56,420 nt of DNA from CAIUPE01 sp037131735. GTDB lineage: Bacteria > Pseudomonadota > Alphaproteobacteria > Rhizobiales > Beijerinckiaceae. The stretch lies in assembly GCA_037131735.1 (NCBI GenBank), contig JBAXQM010000015.1:1-56420 (forward strand), read 5' to 3'. Each line of letters begins with the position of its first letter. Positions within the stretch are counted from its first letter, which is position 1. The translations under genes were made by a program, and so were the position numbers. Shown piece after piece: positions 43,868 to 51,543 of the stretch. The notes below the pieces were generated by a model, which was not told the DNA's origin, searched no databases, and saw only the letters and a list, made by a program, of their open reading frames with translations.

Positions 43868-44815
43868 ATGAAAGTGATTTCAGCTGACGATATTGATGCT
43901 GCGCTCGATCCGAAAACGTTAGCTGATGAGCTCAAAGCTGCATTTCAAAGCGACATAGAAGTTCCAGTGCGCCATCATCATGACATCGCCCGCCCCGATG
44001 AAGATGCAACGCTTCTTTTGATGCCCGCATGGACCGGGCGCGACGCGAAAGAGGCCTATGTGGGAACGAAGATCGTTACGAGCTATCCGGCCAATGGCAT
44101 GAAATCCTTGCCCTCTGTCATGGGCACATATCTGCTGATCAAAGGTAATACGGGTGAGCCTTTAGCCTCGCTTGATGGCGCGCGTTTGACATTGTGGCGC
44201 ACGGCCGCAGCTTCCGCATTAGCAGCACGTTATCTCGTCAAACCATCAGCATCGCGCATGGTGATGATTGGTGCCGGTGCGCTGGCCCCTTTTCTCATTC
44301 GTGCACATTGCGCGGAAAGTCCCATCAGCGATGTTGCGCTGTGGAATCATCGCCCCGAACGCGCAGTGCACGTCGCGCGCGAATTAAAAGCACAAGGCCT
44401 GCCTGTGCGCGCGGTCGACAATCTCGAAGCAGCAATACGCGAAGCAGATATCGTCTCATCCGCAACACTCTCAAGCACGCCGCTCATTCGTGGTGCATGG
44501 CTGAAGGATGGTGCACATCTCGATTGCGTCGGCGCGTTCAAGCCCTCAATGCGTGAGACCGATGATGTAGCGATTACACGCGCCAGCCTCTTTTGCGATA
44601 CGCGCGCGGGCGCGTTGAAAGAAGGCGGTGATTACGCGCAGCCGATTGCCGCAGGTCTCGTCAAAGCAAGCGACATCAAAGCTGATCTTTTTGATTTTGC
44701 GCGGGGTGCCCATCGCGGCCGCGCGAGTAGCCAAGAAATCACAATGTTCAAATCGGTCGGTACAGCGATTGAAGATCTCGCTGCGGCGATGGCGGTTTGG
44801 AAACGGGTTTCCTGA
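43868..44815 (+). CDS. ornithine cyclodeaminase/mu-crystallin family, probable ketimine reductase
   Basis: A 315-aa NAD(P)-dependent Rossmann protein. GAGALAPFLIRAH (about residues 136-148) is the dinucleotide loop and TLWRTAAASALAARYL (about 108-123) the family helix. The motif CVGAFKPSMRETD (about 222-234) resembles the VGSxxPxMRE of ketimine/alanine-dehydrogenase-type members; true ornithine cyclodeaminase has DCPGKTEL there. A delta1-pyrroline-2-carboxylate reductase role is plausible and would fit the proline racemase-family gene 3.6 kb away. It sits between lapA and trpF, usually adjacent in relatives, so it may be an insertion. Confidence 0.8.
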   Translation: MKVISADDIDAALDPKTLADELKAAFQSDIEVPVRHHHDIARPDEDATLLLMPAWTGRDAKEAYVGTKIVTSYPANGMKSLPSVMGTYLLIKGNTGEPLASLDGARLTLWRTAAASALAARYLVKPSASRMVMIGAGALAPFLIRAHCAESPISDVALWNHRPERAVHVARELKAQGLPVRAVDNLEAAIREADIVSSATLSSTPLIRGAWLKDGAHLDCVGAFKPSMRETDDVAITRASLFCDTRAGALKEGGDYAQPIAAGLVKASDIKADLFDFARGAHRGRASSQEITMFKSVGTAIEDLAAAMAVWKRVS

Positions 44816-44836
44816 CATCTTTAGAGCGATTTATTG

Positions 44837-44863
44837 GACAGGTGCGGTCCTGTCGTGCGACAG
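44837..44863 (+). promoter_or_regulatory. two mutually exclusive hairpins ahead of trpF
   Basis: GACAGG (44837-44842) can pair with CCTGTC (44849-44854), or CTGTC (44850-44854) can pair with GACAG (44859-44863). The two stems share a strand and cannot coexist. The second stem ends 7 nt before the trpF ATG, where no Shine-Dalgarno sequence is visible. This is attenuator-like in shape, but no Trp-rich leader peptide is seen. Confidence 0.35.
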
Positions 44864-44870
44864 ACACTCC

Positions 44871-45518
44871 ATGTCCCTGATCATCAAAATCTGTGGCCTC
44901 AAGACCCCTGAAACGCTTGAATCGGCGATCAATGCCGGGGCGGATTGGGTTGGTTTTGTGTTTTTTCCGAAGTCGCCCCGCCATGTGACCCTCGAGCTTG
45001 CCGCCGAGCTTGGCCGGATCGCCGGCATCCGCGCGAAAAAAGTGGCCCTCGTTGTCGATGCGGATGACGCGGCACTCGAGGCTATCGAGAAAGCGCTCAA
45101 TCCCGACATGCTCCAACTCCATGGCCATGAGACGCCTGAGCGGGTAGCAGCCATCCGGAAGCGTTTTGGCCACCCGGTCATTAAAGCCCTCGGTATTGCG
45201 GACGCTGCCGATCTCAATGCCGCCCGCGCCTATGTACCTGCGGCAGATTGGCTCCTTCTTGATGCCAAACCGCCGAAAAATGCTGATCTTCCAGGCGGCA
45301 ACGGGGTAAGCTTTGACTGGCGGCTCCTCGCGGGGCTTGACCTCGAAAAGCCCTTCATGGTCTCAGGAGGGTTAGACCCCTCGAATGTGGGACAGGCCAT
45401 CGCCATTTCACATCCTGCGGGGGTTGATGTGTCTTCCGGCGTCGAAACGGCGCCGGGGGTTAAGGATCCCGCAAAGATCCGCTCGTTTATTGAAGCCGCG
45501 CATGCGGCGTCGCGTTAG
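44871..45518 (+). CDS. trpF: phosphoribosylanthranilate isomerase
   Basis: Third step of tryptophan synthesis: Amadori rearrangement of phosphoribosylanthranilate. 215-aa TIM barrel with catalytic Cys in IKICGLKTPE (about residue 8), GFVFFPKSPRHV (about 28-39), catalytic Asp in LLLDAKPP (about 126) and phosphate-binding SGGLDPSNVGQAI (about 164). ATG 44871 (MSLIIKICGL) gives the family N-terminus; an open frame continues upstream but overlaps the previous gene. trpB follows after 17 nt. Confidence 0.95.
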   Translation: MSLIIKICGLKTPETLESAINAGADWVGFVFFPKSPRHVTLELAAELGRIAGIRAKKVALVVDADDAALEAIEKALNPDMLQLHGHETPERVAAIRKRFGHPVIKALGIADAADLNAARAYVPAADWLLLDAKPPKNADLPGGNGVSFDWRLLAGLDLEKPFMVSGGLDPSNVGQAIAISHPAGVDVSSGVETAPGVKDPAKIRSFIEAAHAASR

Positions 45519-45535
45519 GATTTGAGGAACAGAAA

Positions 45536-46756
45536 ATGACAATTCAACAGTCGCTCAACTCCTTCCGAACAGGACCGGATGAAACCGGCCATTTCGGAAA
45601 TTTCGGCGGACGTTTCGTCGCCGAAACGCTGATGCCGCTGATCCTCGATCTCGAGAAAGCCTATGCAGAGGCGAAAGCCGATCCGGCATTCGACGCCGAG
45701 CTCAAAAGCTTCCATACGCATTATGTTGGCCGTCCAAGCCCGCTCTATTTCGCTGAACGTCTCACTGAACATGTTGGCGGCGCGAAAATCTACTTGAAGC
45801 GCGACGAGCTCAATCACACGGGCGCGCACAAGATCAACAATGTGCTCGGTCAAATTCTACTCGCACGCCGCATGGGCAAAACGCGCATCATCGCGGAAAC
45901 CGGCGCGGGTCAACATGGTGTCGCTACGGCAACCGCCTGCGCGCGTTTCGGTTTGAAATGCGTCGTCTATATGGGCGAGGTTGATGTCGAACGCCAAAAG
46001 CCGAATGTGTTCCGCATGAAAATGCTCGGCGCGGAAATCGTGCCGGTTGTGTCAGGCTCGAAGACCCTCAAAGACGCAATGAATGAAGCGCTGCGTGATT
46101 GGGTCACGAATGTGCATGACACATTCTATTGCATCGGCACCTCTGCAGGCCCGCATCCCTATCCGATGATGGTGAGAGATTTCCAATCGATCATCGGTAA
46201 AGAGGCGCGTGAGCAAATGCTCGAACGTGAAGGCCGCTTGCCTGACTCGCTTGTAGCCTGCATCGGCGGCGGTTCGAATGCCATCGGTCTTTTCCACCCG
46301 TTTCTTGATGACAAGTCTGTTGAGATTTACGGCGTGGAAGCGGCTGGCCATGGCGTGGCCTCCGGTATGCATGCCGCATCATTGAATGGCGGCAAGCCCG
46401 GCGTGCTGCATGGCAATCGTACTTACCTCCTTATGGATGGTGACGGACAAATTGCCGAAGCGCATTCGATTTCTGCCGGTCTTGATTATCCCGGCATCGG
46501 GCCGGAACACGCCTGGCTGCATGATACGGGGCGCGTGACCTATCTCTCGACGACTGATGGTGAAGCGCTTGAAGCGTTCCAGCTTCTCTCAAAACTCGAA
46601 GGCATTATTCCCGCGCTTGAACCCGCACATGCGATTGCGCGCGCGGTCGAAATTGCAGCAAAGAAACCAAAAGACCATCTGATGATCGTCAATCTCTGCG
46701 GCCGCGGCGATAAAGATATTTTCTCGGTGGCCGAGCATCTCGGAGGTATGGCGTGA
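45536..46756 (+). CDS. trpB: tryptophan synthase beta chain
   Basis: Joins indole and serine to tryptophan with PLP. 406 aa; FGGRFVAETLMPLI at about residues 22-35, PLP lysine in HTGAHKINN (about 95), Glu in AETGAGQHGVATA (about 115), phosphate loop CIGGGSNAIG (about 240) and SAGLDYPGIGPEHAWL (about 301). Full family length. The stop overlaps the GTG start of trpA, the coupling expected for subunits of one complex. Confidence 0.98.
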   Translation: MTIQQSLNSFRTGPDETGHFGNFGGRFVAETLMPLILDLEKAYAEAKADPAFDAELKSFHTHYVGRPSPLYFAERLTEHVGGAKIYLKRDELNHTGAHKINNVLGQILLARRMGKTRIIAETGAGQHGVATATACARFGLKCVVYMGEVDVERQKPNVFRMKMLGAEIVPVVSGSKTLKDAMNEALRDWVTNVHDTFYCIGTSAGPHPYPMMVRDFQSIIGKEAREQMLEREGRLPDSLVACIGGGSNAIGLFHPFLDDKSVEIYGVEAAGHGVASGMHAASLNGGKPGVLHGNRTYLLMDGDGQIAEAHSISAGLDYPGIGPEHAWLHDTGRVTYLSTTDGEALEAFQLLSKLEGIIPALEPAHAIARAVEIAAKKPKDHLMIVNLCGRGDKDIFSVAEHLGGMA

Positions 46757-47580
46757 CCACTCGTATCGATACACGATTTGCAGAACTCAAAGCCGAGGGC
46801 CGCGCCGCGCTTGTCACCTTCTATATGGGTGGCGATCCGGATCCCGAAACGTCGCTCAAAGTCATCAAAGCACTGCCTAAGGCAGGTGCCGATCTCATTG
46901 AAATCGGAATGGCGTTCACGGATCCGATGGCAGATGGCCCAACGATTCAAGCCGCCGGATTGCGCGCTTTGTCGAAAGGCATCACGCTTGAAAAGACGCT
47001 CGGAATCGTAAGCGATTTCCGCAAAGACGATGAGAAAACACCGATTATTCTGATGGGTTACTTCAACCCGATCTTTATCTATGGCGTTGAAAAATTTCTT
47101 GTCGATGCGAAGTCTGCGGGCGTTGATGGTTTGATTGTTGTCGATTGCCCGCCCGAAGAAGATGATGAGCTTTGCAAACCCGCATTGAAAGCGGGATTGA
47201 ATTTCATTCGTCTCGCCACACCGACAACCGATGAAAAGCGTTTGCCGAAAGTCCTGCAAAACACATCCGGCTTTGTCTATTATGTATCGATCGCCGGGAT
47301 CACGGGCGCTGCACGTCCTGATCCGCAAAAAGTCGGCGCATCAGTTGCGCGCATCAAGTCGCACACAAATCTTCCCGTCGCTGTGGGCTTTGGTGTCCGC
47401 ACCGCCGCCGATGCCGCAGAAATCGCAAAAGTTGCTGATGGCGTTGTGGTGGGCTCGGCACTTGTTGATGCGGTGCGTCATTCGCTTCATGCTGATGGGC
47501 GGCCAACCGAACTTACAGTGGGCTCTGTCGTGGCGATTGTCGAAGACATCGCCAAAGGCGTTCGCTCGGTTAAGAAGTAA
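46753..47580 (+). CDS. trpA: tryptophan synthase alpha chain
   Basis: Cleaves indole-3-glycerol phosphate and channels indole to TrpB. 275-aa TIM barrel; catalytic Glu and Asp in DLIEIGMAFTDPMADGPTIQ (about residues 45-64), MGYFNPIFIYG (about 97), YYVSIAGITGA (about 175) and phosphate-binding VGFGVRTA plus VVGSALV. Start GTG 46753 in the GTGA overlap. A rhizobial-type palindromic repeat separates it from accD. Confidence 0.97.
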   Translation: MTTRIDTRFAELKAEGRAALVTFYMGGDPDPETSLKVIKALPKAGADLIEIGMAFTDPMADGPTIQAAGLRALSKGITLEKTLGIVSDFRKDDEKTPIILMGYFNPIFIYGVEKFLVDAKSAGVDGLIVVDCPPEEDDELCKPALKAGLNFIRLATPTTDEKRLPKVLQNTSGFVYYVSIAGITGAARPDPQKVGASVARIKSHTNLPVAVGFGVRTAADAAEIAKVADGVVVGSALVDAVRHSLHADGRPTELTVGSVVAIVEDIAKGVRSVKK

Positions 47581-47634
47581 TTGAGCATGGCGCGCAAAAG
47601 TGGGCACCGGTTTTGCGTTAAAAGCCATGCTCAA
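47581..47634. repeat. nested palindromic repeat (AAAGTGG...CCGGTTTT type)
   Basis: Outer arms TTGAGCATGGC (47581-47591) and GCCATGCTCAA (47624-47634) are perfect, and inner arms CGCAAAA (47593-47599) and TTTTGCG (47611-47617) surround GTGGGCACCGG. Sequences with CAAAAGTGG...CCGGTTTTGCG flanked by GAGCATG are a common intergenic repeat in Hyphomicrobiales genomes (recalled, not searched). It begins immediately after the trpA stop codon. Confidence 0.8.
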
Positions 47635-47658
47635 AAGAGAGATTAAAGGAGCAGAGAC

Positions 47659-48528
47659 ATGGATTCGATCAATTGGATTTCCAATGTCGTCCGACCAAAG
47701 ATCCGGTCATTCCTGAAACGCGACACGCCGCAAAATCTCTGGATCAAATGTCCGGAAAGCGGCCAGCTCGTTTTCTCAAAAGATGTCGAAGCCAATCTCT
47801 TCGTGATTCCCGGCTCGGGCCATCACATGCGCATGTCCACAGGCGCGCGTTTGACCTCCATGTTTGATGAGGGTGCTTATGAAGAGATCGTACTTCCCGA
47901 AGTGCCGCTTGATCCTTTGAAATTCCGTGATGAAAAAAAATATGTCGACCGCTTGCGCGATGCGAAAGCAAAAACATCGCTCATCGATGCGGTAAAAATC
48001 GCCTACGGAAAAGTTGAAGCGATGCCACTCACTATTGGTGTGCAGGATTTCGATTTCATGGGCGGCTCGCTCGGCATGGCTGCTGGCGAAGGCGTGATCA
48101 AAGGCATGGAAACCGCAATCGCCAAGAAAACACCGTTCGTACTCTTCGCTTCATCCGGCGGCGCGCGCATGCAGGAAGGCATGTTCTCGCTGATGCAAAT
48201 GCCGCGCACCACAGTTGCGGTGAGAAAACTGCGCGAAGCAAAGCTGCCTTACATCGTTGTGCTCACAAACCCTACGACTGGTGGTGTGACGGCGTCTTAT
48301 GCGATGCTCGGTGATGTGCATATTGCGGAACCCGGCGCACTGATCGGCTTTGCGGGTCCCCGCGTGATCGAACAGACCATCCGCGAAAAATTGCCGGAAG
48401 GATTCCAGCGCGCCGAATTTTTGAAAGCGCATGGCATGGTCGATATGGTCGTGCATCGGCATGAGATGAAGGCGACGATTGCGCGCCTTTGCCGCATTCT
48501 GACAAAATCCGACAAAAAGGCGGCCTGA
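47659..48528 (+). CDS. accD: acetyl-CoA carboxylase carboxyltransferase subunit beta
   Basis: Carboxyltransferase subunit making malonyl-CoA with AccA. 289 aa; crotonase-like core with MGGSLGMAAGEG (about residues 134-145), SSGGARMQEGMFSLMQM (about 171-187), NPTTGGVTASYAMLGD (about 206-221) and GPRVIEQTI. The N-terminal zinc-ribbon is degenerate: of the four cysteine positions only Cys31 remains, the others being Ser34, Ile50 and Ser53. This loss is typical of Hyphomicrobiales. It is 78 nt after trpA. folC, its usual next gene, is instead at 40301 on the other strand. Confidence 0.95.
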   Translation: MDSINWISNVVRPKIRSFLKRDTPQNLWIKCPESGQLVFSKDVEANLFVIPGSGHHMRMSTGARLTSMFDEGAYEEIVLPEVPLDPLKFRDEKKYVDRLRDAKAKTSLIDAVKIAYGKVEAMPLTIGVQDFDFMGGSLGMAAGEGVIKGMETAIAKKTPFVLFASSGGARMQEGMFSLMQMPRTTVAVRKLREAKLPYIVVLTNPTTGGVTASYAMLGDVHIAEPGALIGFAGPRVIEQTIREKLPEGFQRAEFLKAHGMVDMVVHRHEMKATIARLCRILTKSDKKAA

Positions 48529-48545
48529 GCGGATTGCCGCTCTCC

Positions 48546-48560
48546 TTAACCGCCGCTTAA
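48546..48560 (+). promoter_or_regulatory. CtrA-type box TTAA-N7-TTAA ahead of PBP gene
   Basis: TTAA (48546-48549), exactly 7 nt (CCGCCGC), TTAA (48557-48560), 61 nt before the PBP start. A weak -10-like CTAATT lies at 48571-48576, placing the box near the -35 region as in CtrA-activated promoters. Binding is inferred. Confidence 0.5.
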
Positions 48561-48621
48561 GCGCAACGCTCTAATTGTTCCACTCGCGGAGAGGTCCTTC
48601 GCGCAGTGCATAGGGATGATT

Positions 48622-50748
48622 ATGGCTGATCGGCGCGGCACGGGCCCAGGACGGCACGAGCCCTATTTCGAAGAGGACAAGCCGGACGAGGCGCATAAGG
48701 CGCGTCGGCGGACTGCCGCCTCTTCGCGCGCCTCTTCCGACGAATCCCATGACGAGCTGCGACCTCAAAAGCGCCTAATCCGACAAAAGACTCGCCTCCC
48801 CGAAAGAGAGCCACGAAGCGCAAAGCCGCGGCGGTCGATAATTGGCCGCCTCTTCTATTGGAGCGTTGTGCTCGGGCTATGGGGCATCATCGCGCTCGGT
48901 GTTCTCGTCGCCTATCACGCATCCAAATTGCCCCCGATCGATCAATTGGCCGTTCCCAAACGTCCGCCCAACATCGCCATTCTCGGCTCAGACGGAACGC
49001 TGCTCGCCAATCGAGGGGAAACCGGCGGTCGCGAAGTCTCGCTCTCGGAATTGCCACCCTATTTGCCGCAAGCCTTCATCGCGATTGAAGATCGGCGTTT
49101 TTATACTCATGCGGGCATTGATCCCATCGGCATTGGCCGCGCGCTTATGCGTAACATTCTGCGTGCCGGCGGCGGCGTGCAGGGTGGCTCAACGCTCACG
49201 CAACAGCTCGCCAAAAATCTTTTCCTCACGCAAGAGCGCACTGCATCGCGCAAAATTCAAGAAGCGATTCTCGCGCTCTGGCTTGAACGCAAATATTCGA
49301 AAAATGAAATTCTCGAACTCTATTTGAACCGCGTTTATTTCGGCTCCGGCGCTTATGGTGTTGAAGCGGCCGCTCAAAAATATTTCGGTAAATCAGCGCG
49401 TGAGGTGACAATTGCCGAAGCCGCTATTCTTGGCGGTCTGGTGCAATCGCCGTCGCGTCTTGCGCCCAATCGCAATCCTGATGCGGCGCATGCGCGGGCA
49501 ACGCTTGTGCTTGCGGCCATGCAGCGTGACGGATTTATTTCTGATGCCCAAATGAAAGAGGCGCTCGCCCGCCCTGCCGACGCGCAAAAATCAAAGACGG
49601 CGAATTCCGTTCTCTATGCGGCCGATCACGTCATCGACAAGCTTGACGATCTCATTGGTTCCATTGAAGGCGACTTGATTGTCACAACGACGCTCAACCC
49701 AATCATGCAAACCGCAGCAGAAAAGGCATTGACCGACGAACTCAATGCCAAGGGACAAAAATTTGGCGTCTCACAAGGGGCGCTCCTTGCAATGGACCCC
49801 GATGGCGCCATTCGTGCCTTTGTTGGCGGGCGCAATTATAGCGAGAGCCAATTTGATCGTGTCACAAGCGCACGCAGACAACCGGGCTCGGCCTTCAAAG
49901 CCTTTGTCTATCTTGCAGCACTTGAAAAAGGCCTGACGCCTGACACGCTGCGTGATGATGCGCCCATCAATATCAAAGGCTGGCAGCCTGAGAATTATGC
50001 GAAAGAGTATCGCGGGCCCGTCTCTCTGACCGAGGCGCTTTCGCAATCCTTGAATACGGTCGCTGTGCGACTTGGGCTCGAAGTCGGACCCAAGACCGTT
50101 GCAACAACGGCGCAGCGTTTGGGCATCAAATCAAAGCTTGATGCCAATGCCTCTATTGCACTCGGCACATCTGCCGTGACGCCAATCGAACTTGTTTCGG
50201 CCTATGCGAGCTTTGCCAATGGCGGCGTGAGTGTTGAGCCCTATGTGATCACTGAAGTGATTACACGTGAAGGTGATCTCCTCTACACGCGCCCCGACGC
50301 GCTCCCACATCAAGTGATTGATCCCGGCATTCTGGCTTCGTTGAATGTCATGATGCGCGAAACGCTTAAAAGCGGCACCGCAAAAAGAGCCGATCTTCCC
50401 AACTGGGATTCAGCCGGAAAAACGGGAACGAGCCAGGATTTTCGTGATGCCTGGTTTATCGGTTACACCGGCGCGCTGGTGACTGGTGTGTGGCTCGGCA
50501 ATGATGATAATTCGCCAACCAAACATGTTGCAGGCGGCAGTCTTCCGGTTGAAATCTGGTCACGTTTCATGAAGCAAGCGCTTGCTAAAACGAAGCCAAT
50601 GATGCTGCCGGCAAGCGATGTACCGCAATCCGATTTATTCTCGGTTTTAGGCCGCGCGCTCTTTGGTGCCCCATCGCAAAATAATGGCACGGCCCAAAAG
50701 GGGCCGCTTATCCTGCAGCCGCAAACAGACGGCGTGCAACCGAACTAA
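48622..50748 (+). CDS. class A penicillin-binding protein (PBP1A family)
   Basis: Bifunctional peptidoglycan glycosyltransferase/transpeptidase of 708 aa. A long, very charged cytoplasmic tail (residues about 1-72) precedes one membrane helix (about 75-97). GT51 domain: AFIAIEDRRFYTHAG (catalytic Glu about 155), QGGSTLTQQLAKN, RKIQEAILALWLE. Transpeptidase: SxxK in PGSAFKAF (about 417), SxN in SQSLNT, KTG in AGKTGTSQD. ATG 48622 is favoured because AGGG is 6 nt upstream; ATG 48616 abuts it. A CtrA-type box lies in the promoter region. Confidence 0.93.
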   Translation: MADRRGTGPGRHEPYFEEDKPDEAHKARRRTAASSRASSDESHDELRPQKRLIRQKTRLPEREPRSAKPRRSIIGRLFYWSVVLGLWGIIALGVLVAYHASKLPPIDQLAVPKRPPNIAILGSDGTLLANRGETGGREVSLSELPPYLPQAFIAIEDRRFYTHAGIDPIGIGRALMRNILRAGGGVQGGSTLTQQLAKNLFLTQERTASRKIQEAILALWLERKYSKNEILELYLNRVYFGSGAYGVEAAAQKYFGKSAREVTIAEAAILGGLVQSPSRLAPNRNPDAAHARATLVLAAMQRDGFISDAQMKEALARPADAQKSKTANSVLYAADHVIDKLDDLIGSIEGDLIVTTTLNPIMQTAAEKALTDELNAKGQKFGVSQGALLAMDPDGAIRAFVGGRNYSESQFDRVTSARRQPGSAFKAFVYLAALEKGLTPDTLRDDAPINIKGWQPENYAKEYRGPVSLTEALSQSLNTVAVRLGLEVGPKTVATTAQRLGIKSKLDANASIALGTSAVTPIELVSAYASFANGGVSVEPYVITEVITREGDLLYTRPDALPHQVIDPGILASLNVMMRETLKSGTAKRADLPNWDSAGKTGTSQDFRDAWFIGYTGALVTGVWLGNDDNSPTKHVAGGSLPVEIWSRFMKQALAKTKPMMLPASDVPQSDLFSVLGRALFGAPSQNNGTAQKGPLILQPQTDGVQPN

Positions 50749-51495
50749 TTATCGATAGCGATGCAGCGCCATACCATGGCGCTTGAGCCACGCTTCTGCA
50801 TTTTTGTAATCAGGATAGAGTTGTGCCACGATTTTCCAAAAGCGTGTTGAATGATTGAGCTCTTTTAAATGAGCCACTTCATGCGCGGCGAGATAATCAA
50901 GAATTTCCGGTGGCGCCAAAATCAGCCGCCAAGAAAAATTCAACCGGCCGTCCGCAGAACATGATCCCCAGCGGCTTTTCGTGTCTTTAAGCGCGATGCG
51001 TCGTGCCGGAACACCAAGCAGCGTTGTGTAACGTTCAACCGCTTGATCAAGAGCAACGCGCGCTTCCTTTTTCAAAAAATCACGAACCCTTCGTGCGGCG
51101 TGATCAGCAACGCCCGCGACAACGAGCTGTGGCGAAGTCTCGTGGTCGTGTTCAACCCAGACCGTGCCGCGCTTCTCTGCGCGATGAATGATTTGATGAG
51201 GCTTTCCCCGAAACGGAATTTTTGAGCCCGGGGCAATCAGAACCTCATCATCAAATTTTGTGAGGCGTGCGGCGATCCATGCGCCATGACGATGGGCGAA
51301 ATCGGCAGCTAGATCAAAATCGCTCCGCATCGGCATTGTGAGTGTCACGAGGCGTGTCGCAGCCGAAACACGAAGCGTGAAGCGTCGCGCTTTCGCCATG
51401 CGTTTTACGGCAACGCGAAATGTCGACTCGCCATGAATGATGTCGAGATGCGTTGGTGTGGGCTGACGCCGGGCGCGGGTGAAGAAGAGACTCAT
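50749..51495 (-). CDS. YgjP-like M48-type metallopeptidase (DUF45)
   Basis: A 248-aa soluble protein of the YgjP/WLM-related zinc-peptidase group. HEVAHLKELNHSTRFW (about residues 209-224) gives the HExxH motif and a third His; TKSRWGSCSADGRLNFSWRLILAP (about 172-195, in parts KSRWGSC and NFSWRL) is the family hallmark. Biological substrate unknown. It is convergent with the PBP gene and 48 nt downstream of phaZ on the same strand. Confidence 0.85.
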   Translation of the reverse strand: MSLFFTRARRQPTPTHLDIIHGESTFRVAVKRMAKARRFTLRVSAATRLVTLTMPMRSDFDLAADFAHRHGAWIAARLTKFDDEVLIAPGSKIPFRGKPHQIIHRAEKRGTVWVEHDHETSPQLVVAGVADHAARRVRDFLKKEARVALDQAVERYTTLLGVPARRIALKDTKSRWGSCSADGRLNFSWRLILAPPEILDYLAAHEVAHLKELNHSTRFWKIVAQLYPDYKNAEAWLKRHGMALHRYR

Positions 51496-51543
51496 GCGGC
51501 TCCTATCGTGCCGCGAAGGGCGCGCGCTGTCACGCGCGCGCCT

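Noticed and set aside
44628..44870. N-terminal extension of trpF back to 44628
   Set aside because: It overlaps the OCD-family gene and TrpF proteins start at MxxxxKICG; ATG 44871 fits.
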